Shown: one piece after another, positions 27,381 through 36,140 of the stretch
Numbering within the stretch: position 1 is the stretch's first letter
Layout: each line of letters begins with the position of its first letter
NCBI RefSeq assembly: GCF_014905555.1
Contig: NZ_BNGS01000010.1
Location: forward strand, 1 to 64,000
Source of the DNA: Streptomyces sp. Y2F8-2
Lineage (GTDB): Bacteria > Actinomycetota > Actinomycetes > Streptomycetales > Streptomycetaceae
Length of the DNA stretch: 64,000 nt
Direction: 5' to 3'
Notes under the pieces: generated by a model
Seen by the model: only the letters and a program-made list of their open reading frames with translations
The model's database searches: none
What the model was told of the DNA's origin: nothing
Made by a program: the position numbers and the translations under genes

Positions 27381-28529
27381 ATGCGCATCTTGTTCGTGAC
27401 GTCCGTCTCCAGCTCGCACCTTGCTCCGATGGTTCCGCTGGCCTGGGCCCTGCGCGCTGCCGGACACGACGTGCGGGTGGTCTGTGACGCGGACACGGTG
27501 CCGGGTGCGCTGGCGCTCGGACTGACCGTGGTGCGGGTGAGCACGGACGGCGGGTTCGCCCGGCGGCACCGCGAGGGCTACCGGGAGCCGGGCGCGCTGT
27601 CCCGCATGTTCGCCGACAACGCCCTGGCCATGCTCGACGGGCTGGCGGCGCTCGTCGACCGCTGGCGTCCGCACGCGGTGGTGCACGAGCCGGTCGCCTT
27701 CGCCGCCGAGACGGTCGCGGCGGCCCGGGACATCCCGACGTTGCGGCACCTGTGGGGGCCGGACCTCTTCGGCACACCTCCCGGTGCCTGGCTGCGGGAA
27801 AGCGTGCGTGAACTGGTGACGGCCGAGGTGCCGGGGAGCGTGTGGCCGTCGGCACGGGAGTTCGTGATCGACCCCTGTCCCCCTCAGCTCCAGCGGCTGG
27901 GACCGGGCACCGGGGTTCCGGTCCGCTTCGTCCCGGTGGACAGACCCGGGGCCGTCCCCGCCTGGCTGCTCGATCCCCCCGCACGGCAACGGATCTGCGT
28001 GACGTGGGGGACGTTCAGCGAGGGAGTACAGGGCGGCCATCCGTTGACGCGGGCGGTGCACGCACTGTCACGGCTCGGCATGGAGGTGGTGCTCGTCGCA
28101 CGCGCCGAGGACCTGGCCGGGCTGGGTGAACTCCCCGCCGGTGTGAGGGCGGTGACCGGCGTGCCGCTGCACGCCGTACTGCCCTCCTGTACGGCGGCCG
28201 TGCACCACGGCGGAGCCAACACCGCACTGGGCGCCGTCGTCCGCGGACTCCCTCAGCTCATCGTGAGCGACACCTTCGAACGGGACCTGAACGGCGGGAG
28301 GTTGGCGGAAACCGGCGCCGGACTGCACCTGAGCGCGAAGGACGCGGACCCGGACGCCGTCGAGGCTGCGGTACGGCGGCTGGTCACCGACGACCGGTAC
28401 GTGCGGGCCGCCGCGGCGCTCCAGGACCGGGCCCTGAGCCGCCCTTCCCCGGCGCAGGTCGCCAGGGACTTGGAGGAGTTGGTCGCCCAGTGGTCCGTAC
28501 CGGCTGCATCGATCACGGAAGGCGCATGA
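27381..28529 (+). CDS. GT-B glycosyltransferase 4
   Basis: 382 residues from ATG 27381; AGGGG lies 5-9 bases upstream, and the open frame further upstream has no support. Family layout with AVHHGGANTALGAVVRG as donor-binding block. It overlaps the following FAD monooxygenase by ATGA, so sugar transfer and oxidation are expressed together. With this gene the cluster holds four glycosyltransferases, the number in the mithramycin and chromomycin pathways. Confidence 0.93.
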   Translation: MRILFVTSVSSSHLAPMVPLAWALRAAGHDVRVVCDADTVPGALALGLTVVRVSTDGGFARRHREGYREPGALSRMFADNALAMLDGLAALVDRWRPHAVVHEPVAFAAETVAAARDIPTLRHLWGPDLFGTPPGAWLRESVRELVTAEVPGSVWPSAREFVIDPCPPQLQRLGPGTGVPVRFVPVDRPGAVPAWLLDPPARQRICVTWGTFSEGVQGGHPLTRAVHALSRLGMEVVLVARAEDLAGLGELPAGVRAVTGVPLHAVLPSCTAAVHHGGANTALGAVVRGLPQLIVSDTFERDLNGGRLAETGAGLHLSAKDADPDAVEAAVRRLVTDDRYVRAAAALQDRALSRPSPAQVARDLEELVAQWSVPAASITEGA

Positions 28530-30079
28530 TGGACAACGGCAATGCGGCCGACGCCGCTCTGACGACGGATGTCGTGGTGGTGGGAGGGGGCCCGGTCGGC
28601 CTGATGCTGGCCGGGGAACTGCGGGCCGGCGGGGTGGCGGCCCTGGTGCTCGAGAAGCTGGCGGAGCCAGCCGGCCACGACCGGGCGGGGGCCCTGCACA
28701 CCCGGACGGTGGAGATACTCGACCTGCGCGGGCTGCTGGACCGCTTCCTGGACGGGACGCAGGTCGCCAAGGGTCTCCCCTTCGCCGGGATCTTCAGCCA
28801 GGGCCTGAACTTCAGCCTGCTGGACACCCGGCACCCGTACACGGCCCTGGTTCCGCAGTCGCGTACCGAGGTCCTGCTGGCGGAGCACGCGCGCCGGGCC
28901 GGCGCGGAGATCCGCCGCGGCCACGAGGTGACCGGGCTGCGCCAGGACGGGGAGGGCGTGGAGGTGACCGTGGAGGGGCCGCGCGGCTCCTACCGGGTGC
29001 GGGCCCGCTACGTGGTCGGCTGTGACGGGGGGCGCAGTACGGTGCGCCGGCTGGCCGGGATCGGCTTCCCCGGCACGGAGCCCACCGTTCGTGCCCTGAT
29101 CGGCTACGTGAGCACGCCCGAGCGCGATGTGCCGCGCCGCTGGGAGCGCACCCCTGACGGCATCCTGGTCCTCGCCTTCCCACCGGAGGGCGGTACGGGC
29201 CGCGTGGTGGTCATCGAGTACGGGCGCGATGTGGCGGCGGACGACGGGCCGGTGACCCTGGAAGACCTCAACGCCGCCGTCGCGCGCGTGCGGGGCACGC
29301 CGCTGAAGCTGACCGAACCGGTGACGTGGCTGTCCCGGTTCGGGGACGCCAGCCGGCAGGCTGATCGGTACCGCAGCGGGCGGGTGCTGCTGGCCGGTGA
29401 CGCGGCGCACGTGCACTTCCCGATCGGCGGCCAGGGACTGAACACCGGTCTGCAGGACGCGTTCAACCTGGGCTGGAAGCTGGCGGCCCGGGTCCGCGGG
29501 TGGGGTTCGGAGGAACTGCTCGACACTTACCACGACGAACGGCATCCGGTGGCCGAACGCGTCCTGCTGAACACCCGGGCCCAACTGGCCCTGATGCGCC
29601 CGGACGAGCAGCACACGACTCCGCTGCGCGGGTTCGTCGAGGAGCTGCTCGGCCTCGATGAGGCCAACCGGTTCTTCACCGAGATGATCACAGGCACCGA
29701 TGTGCGCTGTGCGCCGTTCGTCCCGGCCCCACCGGCGCAGCCGCATCCGTGGGCGGGGCGATTCGCGGGCCAGTTGGTGCTGAACCGGCGGCCCACGGGA
29801 CCGGTGCCGCTGGCCGAACTCCTGCGTCCGGCCCGGCCGTTGCTGCTCGACCTCGCGGGACGGTCCGATCTGCGGGAAGCGGCGCATCCGTGGTCCGGCC
29901 GGGTGTCCGTGGTGACCGGGGAGACAGCAGTCGAGCCGTCGGTCCAGGCGCTGTTGGTCCGCCCGGACGGCTACGTCGCGTGGGCGGCGTCGGCGGACGA
30001 CACGGTCGACGAACTCCGCGCGGCGCTCGCCCGCTGGTTCGGCCCGCCCGCCGCCGAGCCCCGTCACCGAGCGGCTTGA
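28526..30079 (+). CDS. FAD-dependent monooxygenase (candidate Baeyer-Villiger enzyme)
   Basis: 517 residues from ATG 28526; a second ATG is adjacent. FAD motif GGGPVG (about 17-22), VGCDGGRSTVRR, and GRVLLAGDAAHVHFPIGGQG are followed by a thioredoxin-like C-terminal domain. In mithramycin the enzyme at this place (MtmOIV) opens the fourth ring by Baeyer-Villiger oxidation, turning the tetracycle into the tricyclic aureolic skeleton. The position between the last glycosyltransferase and the resistance genes supports the same role, but family membership alone does not prove it. Its stop codon lies inside the -35 box of the next promoter. Confidence 0.92.
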   Translation: MMDNGNAADAALTTDVVVVGGGPVGLMLAGELRAGGVAALVLEKLAEPAGHDRAGALHTRTVEILDLRGLLDRFLDGTQVAKGLPFAGIFSQGLNFSLLDTRHPYTALVPQSRTEVLLAEHARRAGAEIRRGHEVTGLRQDGEGVEVTVEGPRGSYRVRARYVVGCDGGRSTVRRLAGIGFPGTEPTVRALIGYVSTPERDVPRRWERTPDGILVLAFPPEGGTGRVVVIEYGRDVAADDGPVTLEDLNAAVARVRGTPLKLTEPVTWLSRFGDASRQADRYRSGRVLLAGDAAHVHFPIGGQGLNTGLQDAFNLGWKLAARVRGWGSEELLDTYHDERHPVAERVLLNTRAQLALMRPDEQHTTPLRGFVEELLGLDEANRFFTEMITGTDVRCAPFVPAPPAQPHPWAGRFAGQLVLNRRPTGPVPLAELLRPARPLLLDLAGRSDLREAAHPWSGRVSVVTGETAVEPSVQALLVRPDGYVAWAASADDTVDELRAALARWFGPPAAEPRHRAA

Positions 30080-30121
30080 ACAACGATAGCCGGACCCTTA
30101 TATTCGGTTCCGAATATAAGG
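30076..30121 (+). promoter_or_regulatory. Promoter with overlapping palindromic operator for resistance genes
   Basis: TTGAAC (30076-30081), a 17-base spacer and TATATT (30099-30104) form a near-consensus housekeeping promoter. The -10 box lies inside a perfect inverted repeat with 12-bp arms (CCTTATATTCGG, 30096-30107, and its complement, 30110-30121) around TT. The repeat ends just before the ribosome binding site GAGGAGG of the UvrA-like gene. A dimeric repressor bound there would block polymerase. The PadR protein encoded downstream is a candidate, but a TetR- or MarR-type protein from elsewhere is equally possible. Confidence 0.75.
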
Positions 30122-30137
30122 TTCCGAGGAGGGTGTC

Positions 30138-32597
30138 ATGGGATCTGGGGAACACGCCATCGAGGTGGTCGGTGCCCGCACGCACAACCTGAACGACCTG
30201 ACGGTCTCCGTGCCCAAGGGCAGAGTTGTCGCGTTCTCAGGGGTGAGCGGCAGCGGAAAGACCTCACTGCTGATCGACACCATCCATGCCGAGGCCCAGC
30301 TGCGGTATCTGGAGGGGATCAGCCCGTTCGTCCGCCAGTTCATCACCCCGCGCGACCGCCCACAGGTGAACCGCATCGAAGGGCTGCCTCCCACGCTCGC
30401 CGTCGACCAGCGGGTCCCGGCCCGCAGCCCGCGCTCGACGATGGCCACGGTGACGGGTGTCGGCGACTACCTCGGCCTGGCCTTCGCGCGGCTGCCACCG
30501 CTCGGCCGGGACTGGGACCCCGCGCTGGGCACCGTGCTCAAGCCGGCGCAGTTCAACCCGACCATGCCCGAGGGGTGTTGTCCGGAGTGCCGTGGCAGTG
30601 GCGGCCGGGTGCGGTCCGAGGAGCGGCTGCTGATCACCGAGCCGGCCCTGCCGCTTCTGGCCGGCGCCTCCCCCTGGTTCGCCATGGCGCGTACCCCGGA
30701 GAAGGCGACGGTCGAGGCGCTGGCCCGGCGTTTCGGCGCCGATCTGGACCTGCCCTGGCGGGAGTTGCCCGGGGACTTCCGGCAGGCGGTGCTGCACGGC
30801 ACGGGCGAGGACGCCGTGGAGATCGCCTACGAGACGACCATGAAGAAGAGCGGCACCGCGATCAGTGTCCGCAACAGTCGCACCTGGCCGGGGGCGATCG
30901 CCGAGGCCGAACGGCTGTACGCCGGCGCGCCCAGCCCGGCCGTGCGGGAGACCTACGAGCCGTTCGTCCGCAACGAGCCCTGCGCCGAGTGCGAGGGGAC
31001 GGGTTTGGGCGCGGTCGCCCGGACGGTGGGGCTCGGCGGTCGGCGACTGCATGAACTGCTCGACCGTCCGGTCGAGGAGGTCGTCGAGTGGTGTGAGGTC
31101 CTCGGGGCGACACTGGGCCCGGCCCAGCAGGAGGCGGCGCAGGCTGTCGTGCCCGCGCTCCTGGCGCGGCTGCGGTTACTGGTCCGGCTCGGCGTCGGAC
31201 ACGTCCAGCTCTCGCGGCCGGCTCCCACGCTCTCCGGTGGAGAGCTGCAGCGGGCACGGGTGGCGGCCCAGCTGTGCACCGAACTGTCGGGAGTGGCGTT
31301 CGTCCTGGACGAGCCGTCCGCCGGGCTGCACCCGGCCGACAAGGCGCGGCTTGCCGAGCTCATCGAGGAGCTGCGCGGCTCCGGGAACACCGTCCTCATG
31401 ATCGAGCACGATCCCGAGCTGATCGCCCAGGCGGACTGGGTGATCGACGTCGGTCCGCGGGCCGGTCGCGGGGGCGGGCGGCTGGTGGCCCAGGGCACCC
31501 CCCAGGAGGTCGCGGCCGTTCCGGAGTCGCTGACCGGCCAGTACCTGGCCCGGCGGGGCGGGCGGGTGCGGCGTGCCCGGCGCCCGGTTCGCGACGACCG
31601 GATGCTGACGCTGCGCGACGTCGCGGTGCGGACGGTCAGGGCCGACCGGATCGACATCCCACTGGGGGCACTCACCTGTTTCACGGGGGTGAGCGGCAGC
31701 GGCAAGAGCACCCTGCTCATCGACGGGGTGGCCGGCGCGGTCCAGGCCCGCATCGAAGGCACCCGTGCACCCGGTGTGGGCGACGTGGCGTGGACCGGCC
31801 CCCTGCACTGGGCGACCGTGGTCGACCAGGAGCCCATCGGCCGGACGCCGCGCTCCAACCCGGCCACGTACACCAAGGCGTTCAATCTGATCCGCAACCT
31901 GTTCGCGGGCACCGACGCCGCCGCCCGCCGTGGTCTGACGGCGGCCTCCTTCTCCTTCAACTCACCAGGCGGCCGGTGCGAGACGTGCACCGGGTACGGC
32001 GTCCGGCAGGTGGACATGAACTTCCTGCCCGACGTCTGGGTCACCTGCGACGTCTGCGACGGCAGGCGGTACGGGCCCGAGGTGCTCGCGGTGACCTACC
32101 GCGGCCTGGCCATCGACGAGGTGCTGGACCTGAGCGTCGACGAGGCCACGGAGCTCCTTGACACGCCCGCGCTGCGGCCGGTACTCACGGCGCTGCGCCG
32201 CACGGGCCTGGGGTATCTGCGGCTGGGACAGAGCGCCACCGTGCTGTCCGGCGGGGAAGCCCAGCGGCTGAAGCTCGCGGCCGCGCTGACCAAGGGTTCG
32301 CGACAGCCCGGACTGGTGGTGCTGGACGAGCCGGTCACCGGGTTGCATCCGGCGGACGTCCAAGTGTTGGTGGACGCGTTCGACGTACTCGTCGCCGCGG
32401 GAAACACGGTCGTCCTCGCCGAGCACGACCTCCATCTGGCCGCGGCCGCGGACTGGCTGGTGGACATGGGGCCGGGGAGCGGCGCGGCCGGGGGCCGGGT
32501 GCTGCACTGCGGCCGCCCGGACCTCCTTCCGCCGGACTCCGGACCCACGGCCGAGTACCTTCGAGGACTCTCCGCGGAGTCGGCGCACCGAGAATAG
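30138..32597 (+). CDS. UvrA-like ABC ATPase, probable DNA-directed self-resistance protein
   Basis: 819 residues, shorter than housekeeping UvrA (about 950). Two ABC halves are seen, each with Walker A (GVSGSGKTSL near 36, GVSGSGKSTL near 520) and signature (LSGGELQRARVAA, LSGGEAQRLKLAA). Zinc-site pairs CPEC and CAEC-x-GTG in the first half, CETC and CDVC in the second, are kept. The missing length suggests loss of most of the UvrB-binding region, as in UvrA2/DrrC/MtrX-type drug resistance proteins thought to strip DNA-bound drug. It fits a product that binds the DNA minor groove, as aureolic acids do. It has its own operator-controlled promoter and precedes PadR and exporter genes. Confidence 0.93.
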   Translation: MGSGEHAIEVVGARTHNLNDLTVSVPKGRVVAFSGVSGSGKTSLLIDTIHAEAQLRYLEGISPFVRQFITPRDRPQVNRIEGLPPTLAVDQRVPARSPRSTMATVTGVGDYLGLAFARLPPLGRDWDPALGTVLKPAQFNPTMPEGCCPECRGSGGRVRSEERLLITEPALPLLAGASPWFAMARTPEKATVEALARRFGADLDLPWRELPGDFRQAVLHGTGEDAVEIAYETTMKKSGTAISVRNSRTWPGAIAEAERLYAGAPSPAVRETYEPFVRNEPCAECEGTGLGAVARTVGLGGRRLHELLDRPVEEVVEWCEVLGATLGPAQQEAAQAVVPALLARLRLLVRLGVGHVQLSRPAPTLSGGELQRARVAAQLCTELSGVAFVLDEPSAGLHPADKARLAELIEELRGSGNTVLMIEHDPELIAQADWVIDVGPRAGRGGGRLVAQGTPQEVAAVPESLTGQYLARRGGRVRRARRPVRDDRMLTLRDVAVRTVRADRIDIPLGALTCFTGVSGSGKSTLLIDGVAGAVQARIEGTRAPGVGDVAWTGPLHWATVVDQEPIGRTPRSNPATYTKAFNLIRNLFAGTDAAARRGLTAASFSFNSPGGRCETCTGYGVRQVDMNFLPDVWVTCDVCDGRRYGPEVLAVTYRGLAIDEVLDLSVDEATELLDTPALRPVLTALRRTGLGYLRLGQSATVLSGGEAQRLKLAAALTKGSRQPGLVVLDEPVTGLHPADVQVLVDAFDVLVAAGNTVVLAEHDLHLAAAADWLVDMGPGSGAAGGRVLHCGRPDLLPPDSGPTAEYLRGLSAESAHRE

Positions 32598-32622
32598 TCG
32601 GTATCGTCTAGTCGTAACCGAC
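32597..32622 (+). promoter_or_regulatory. Candidate PadR operator
   Basis: The dyad GTCGGT (32597-32602) and ACCGAC (32617-32622) is separated by 14 bases that include the TATCGT and TAGTCG boxes. It lies between the UvrA-like stop and the ribosome binding site of the PadR gene, the usual place of PadR autoregulation. Confidence 0.5.
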
Positions 32623-32637
32623 CAAGGAGGGTGAGTG

Positions 32638-33276
32638 ATGACGGTGCGCAGACGGCCGGTGTCCAATCTGCTGGGGCTCGCAGTTCTCGGACTGCTGCTG
32701 GAGCAGCCGATGCATCCGTACGAGATGGCGGCGACCCTGCGGGAGCGCAACAAGGACACGAGCTTCAAGGTCAAGAACGGCTCGCTCTACGACGTGGTCG
32801 AGTCCTTGGTGCGGGCGGGCTGGATCGCCGAGCACAGCGTCGAGCGTGCCGGACGCCGACCGGAGCGCACCGTGTACGCCCACACCGAGCTGGGCCGTGA
32901 GGAGTTCATGAGCTGGCTCGACGAACTTGTCCGCACCCCGGTGAAGGAATACCCCAGCTTCCTCGCCGCAGTCAGCTATCTCGGTGCCCTGGGACCCGAA
33001 CGCGCCGTCCAGGCCCTCCAGGAACGCATCGCCCGCCTGGACGAGGAGATCGACGAGGCGCGCCGCGCGCAGGCGGAGGCGCTGAGCGGGCAGACGCCAC
33101 GGCTCTTCGTGATCGAGCTCGAATATGCCCTGACCATGGCCGAGGCCGAGCGGGACTGGTCCCGGCAGATCGTGGGCGAGATTCAGAACGGCACCCTCAC
33201 CTGGCCCGAACTGACCACCAAGGAAGGCCGGCAGGTGTGGACCGACCAGGACGAGAACGAAGGACAACACGCATGA
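32638..33276 (+). CDS. PadR family transcriptional regulator
   Basis: 212 residues from ATG 32638 (AAGGAGG 7 bases upstream; GTG 32635 is too close). The N-terminal winged helix (LGLAVLGLLLEQPMHPYEMAATLRER ... GSLYDVVESLVRAGWI) is followed by a long coiled-coil C-terminal dimerisation domain, the subfamily-2 PadR layout. Such proteins repress drug exporters and respond to a ligand. It overlaps the ABC ATPase gene (ATGA), so regulator and transporter are made together. It is the only regulator seen in the cluster and parallels MtrY of mithramycin. Confidence 0.92.
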   Translation: MTVRRRPVSNLLGLAVLGLLLEQPMHPYEMAATLRERNKDTSFKVKNGSLYDVVESLVRAGWIAEHSVERAGRRPERTVYAHTELGREEFMSWLDELVRTPVKEYPSFLAAVSYLGALGPERAVQALQERIARLDEEIDEARRAQAEALSGQTPRLFVIELEYALTMAEAERDWSRQIVGEIQNGTLTWPELTTKEGRQVWTDQDENEGQHA

Positions 33277-34298
33277 CCGCACCAGCCGCACCGCACCAGC
33301 GAGGCGAACCCCATCCGCCGAGGAAGGCGTTACCCATGATCCAGGCCAAGGGACTGGCCAAGACGTTCTCCACCAAGCAGGGCCCGGTCGAGGCGGTGGC
33401 CGGAGTCGACTTCACCGTCGATGCGGGGGAGATCGTGGGTTTCCTCGGGCCCAACGGCGCCGGCAAGACGACCACCATGCGCATGCTGACCACCCTGCTC
33501 CCCCCGAGTTCGGGCACGGCCGTCATCGCGGGATGCGATCTGCTGCACGAGTCGGCGAAGGTGCGCCGGCACATCGGCTACGTCTCCCAGGCGGGCGGCG
33601 CCAAGCCCGGCTCCCCGGTCCGCCGGGACCTGGTCCTGCAGGGCCGCCTCTACGGGATGTCCCGCCCGGAGGCCGAAGCACGAGCCGAGGAGGTGATGGT
33701 CCAGCTCGGTCTCGAGGACCTCGCGAGCCGCGTCGTCCAGACACTCTCGGGCGGCCAGCGCCGTCGCGTCGACATGGCGCTCGGCCTGATCCACGGGCCC
33801 GAGCTCCTCTTCCTCGACGAGCCCACCGCCAATCTGGATCCCGAGAGCCGCAATGGCGTCTGGGAGCACATCCGCCGCCTGCGTGACGAGCACGGCACCA
33901 CCGTGTTCCTCACGACCCACTACCTGGACGAGGCCGACAGCCTCTGTGACCGCGTACTGATCATCGACAAGGGCCGCATCATCGCGGAGGACAGCCCGCA
34001 GAGCCTGAAGGCCGCGATCTCCCACGACACCATCCGGATCGAGGTCGACGTCGACGCGACGCGTGCCCGTGACCTGCTCGCCGCCCACCGAGATGTTCAC
34101 GAGGTGACGGTGGACGGCGTCGTTCTGTCGGTCAGCTGCCGCGACGCCGAGCGGATCCTCGCCGATCTGCTGCGCGTGCTCGAAACCGCGCGGATCCGCG
34201 TCGAGTCCCTGCGTGTGGTGAAGCCCACGCTCGACGACGTCTTCATGACCATGACCGACCGCCGTCCGCAACGGGACGCGGACGCCGTCCACGCCTGA
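33273..34298 (+). CDS. ABC exporter ATP-binding protein (drug resistance type)
   Basis: 341 residues from ATG 33273, overlapping the PadR stop. ATG 33336 with GAGGAAGG upstream is a good alternative that would remove a 21-residue tail unlike the family. Walker A GPNGAGKTTT, signature LSGGQRRRVDMAL, Walker B LLFLDEPT and the switch His in TTHYLDEA are intact. The C-terminal domain is that of DrrA-type daunorubicin exporters. It pairs with the following permease to pump out the pathway product (MtrA-like). Confidence 0.95.
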   Translation: MTAPAAPHQRGEPHPPRKALPMIQAKGLAKTFSTKQGPVEAVAGVDFTVDAGEIVGFLGPNGAGKTTTMRMLTTLLPPSSGTAVIAGCDLLHESAKVRRHIGYVSQAGGAKPGSPVRRDLVLQGRLYGMSRPEAEARAEEVMVQLGLEDLASRVVQTLSGGQRRRVDMALGLIHGPELLFLDEPTANLDPESRNGVWEHIRRLRDEHGTTVFLTTHYLDEADSLCDRVLIIDKGRIIAEDSPQSLKAAISHDTIRIEVDVDATRARDLLAAHRDVHEVTVDGVVLSVSCRDAERILADLLRVLETARIRVESLRVVKPTLDDVFMTMTDRRPQRDADAVHA

Positions 34299-34310
34299 GG
34301 GGGAGCAACG

Positions 34311-35063
34311 ATGCACACGATCCGAGACGCGGCGATCGTCTTCCGCGACGAGGCCGCGGCCGTGGCACAGAAGAGGATCGGTCTGTTGATCGGCCTGGTC
34401 CAACCATTCGTCTACATGGCCCTGTTCGGCCCGCTGCTGGTGAGGATGCTGCCCGAGAGCGGCGCCTCCGCCTGGCAGGTCTACATCCCGGGCCTGCTCG
34501 TCCAACTGGGCCTGTTCGCCACCGGCTACGCCGGATTCGGGCTGATCCCCGACGTCCGTTCCGGCTACCTGGAACGGCTGCGGGTGACCCCGGCGAGCCG
34601 GCTCGGGCTGCTGCTCGGGCGGGTGCTCTGGGATGTGCTGGCCCTGTTCATCCAGTCGGTCGTCATCGTGCTCATCGCCCTGCTGTTCGGGCTGCGGGCT
34701 CCGGTAGGAGGTGTGCTGGCCGCCATCGCGATGATGCTGCTCGTCGGTATCAGCCTGGCATTCCTGTCCTACTCGCTGGCCCTGAAGCTGACGTCGGAAT
34801 GGCTGTTCGCTCCCGTCCTCAACGGCATCGCCCTGCCGCTGATGCTGCTGTCCGGCATCCTGCTGCCCCTGACCTACGCCCCCGGCTGGCTCAAGGCCAT
34901 CGGCTCCGCCAACCCTCTGCGTTACGCGGTGGACGCCATGCGCGGACTCTTCGCCGGAAACTACGGCTCGCACTCCGTCCTGTCCGGCATCTGCGTGGTG
35001 GTCGGCCTGATGGTCGTGTCGGCGGTGGCCGGCACCCGTATCTTCGCCAAGTACAACGCCTGA
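34311..35063 (+). CDS. ABC-2 type exporter permease
   Basis: 250 residues with about six hydrophobic segments. The ABC-2 family pattern is present: central YLERLRVTPASR loop, the LPLMLLSGILLPL segment and the C-terminal NPLRYAVDAMRGL block. It starts 12 bases after the ATPase gene with GGGGGAG upstream. It forms the membrane half of the DrrB/MtrB-type exporter and is the last gene of the cluster. Confidence 0.95.
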   Translation: MHTIRDAAIVFRDEAAAVAQKRIGLLIGLVQPFVYMALFGPLLVRMLPESGASAWQVYIPGLLVQLGLFATGYAGFGLIPDVRSGYLERLRVTPASRLGLLLGRVLWDVLALFIQSVVIVLIALLFGLRAPVGGVLAAIAMMLLVGISLAFLSYSLALKLTSEWLFAPVLNGIALPLMLLSGILLPLTYAPGWLKAIGSANPLRYAVDAMRGLFAGNYGSHSVLSGICVVVGLMVVSAVAGTRIFAKYNA

Positions 35064-35363
35064 GCCTCTTGCGTCCTCGCGGTGTGGCCGACGGCGTCGC
35101 AGGCGTGCATTCGCCATTGCCTGCGGACTCTGTGGTCGGCCCTCCGCCGGAGTTCTCCACGGCCGTCGAACCTGCGCGTCCCGCCCACTCCGTTGCGTCA
35201 GGGCCAGCCGCAGAGCATCGACCAGGCCCGGGCCGACATGCTCCTGGCCGGCCCACCGCCTGGGGCTGCTCCGCTTGCGCCTTATGGTGAGGCTGTGGTG
35301 CGCCACCCGCGTGGCGCTGCTGGTCGTCGGGTGCTGCCGTGCCGTCCCCCCGGGAGCGGGACC

Positions 35364-35468
35364 GATGTCAGGATCACCGACATCTACGGGGAGCGGCTGA
35401 CCGTCGACGGCACCGCCGTGCAGCCGGACGTCGCGCAGCCGACGGGCGTCCAGTTCGCCCGGCATTGA
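35364..35468 (+). pseudogene. Possible C-terminal remnant of a secreted expansin-like protein
   Basis: The frame reads DVRITDIYGERLTVDG and continues to PTGVQFARH before the stop at 35466-35468. This resembles the final strand pair of bacterial expansin/RlpA-associated carbohydrate-binding domains, and codon use is gene-like. Upstream bases (35064-35363) show no matching coding sequence. The identification is from memory of the pattern only. The remaining bases between the exporter and the sigma gene hold nothing I recognise. Confidence 0.3.
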
Positions 35469-35609
35469 CCAGCCGCCGGACAGCCTTCACCGGTCCGCAA
35501 CCGAGCACGACCGCCGTTCGAATCCCGGGCCGGGCACTGTTAGGCTGCGCCCCTGTTGTTAAACATGCAACTAACGTGCACGTCATCGCCAGGAGAGGGC
35601 GACGGAGGG

Positions 35610-36140
35610 ATGCTCCTCGACGACGCGTCCGCGGAGTTCCACGAATTCTTCGAACGCCACTATGCCGAACTCGCCCGTCTGGCATACCTCCTGACCGGCG
35701 AGACCGACGCGGCGGACGACCTCGCGGCGGATGCCCTGCTCGCCCTGTGGCAGCGCTGGGACCGGTTGCGGCAGGCCGACCACCCGCTCGCCTACGCCCG
35801 CGGTGTGGTGGCCAACCTGGCGCGGGGACGGATCCGCAGCGCGGTGCGCGAGCGACTCCGGATCACGCTGTTCTGGTCCCGCAGCCCCGAGAAGGTGGAG
35901 GGGCCGGACATGGCGGCCGTGCTGGACGTCCGCGCGGCGCTCGCCCGGCTGCCCTTCCGCAAGCGCGCCTGCGTGGTGCTGCGGCACGCCTTCGACCTGT
36001 CGGAGAAGGACACGGCGGCAGCGCTGGGCATATCGGTCGGCACGGTGAAGAGCCAGACCTCGAAGGGAATGGCCGAGCTGGAAAGGATACTGGGCGCACG
36101 AGCGGCCGGGGACCTGGTGGCAGGGAGGAGGAACCGGTGA
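35610..36140 (+). CDS. ECF sigma factor (SigE-like family)
   Basis: 176 residues from ATG 35610, with GGAGGG adjacent and GGAGAGGGCGACGG upstream; a start 54 bases earlier is less likely. Region 2 (FFERHYAELARLAYLLTGETDAADDLAADALLALW) and region 4 (RLPFRKRACVVLRHAFDLSEKDTAAALGISVGTVKSQ) are complete. It directs polymerase to an extracytoplasmic-stress type regulon. It overlaps by GTGA with a membrane protein that is likely its antagonist. AT-rich sequence around 35550-35580 probably holds its promoter. Confidence 0.92.
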   Translation: MLLDDASAEFHEFFERHYAELARLAYLLTGETDAADDLAADALLALWQRWDRLRQADHPLAYARGVVANLARGRIRSAVRERLRITLFWSRSPEKVEGPDMAAVLDVRAALARLPFRKRACVVLRHAFDLSEKDTAAALGISVGTVKSQTSKGMAELERILGARAAGDLVAGRRNR

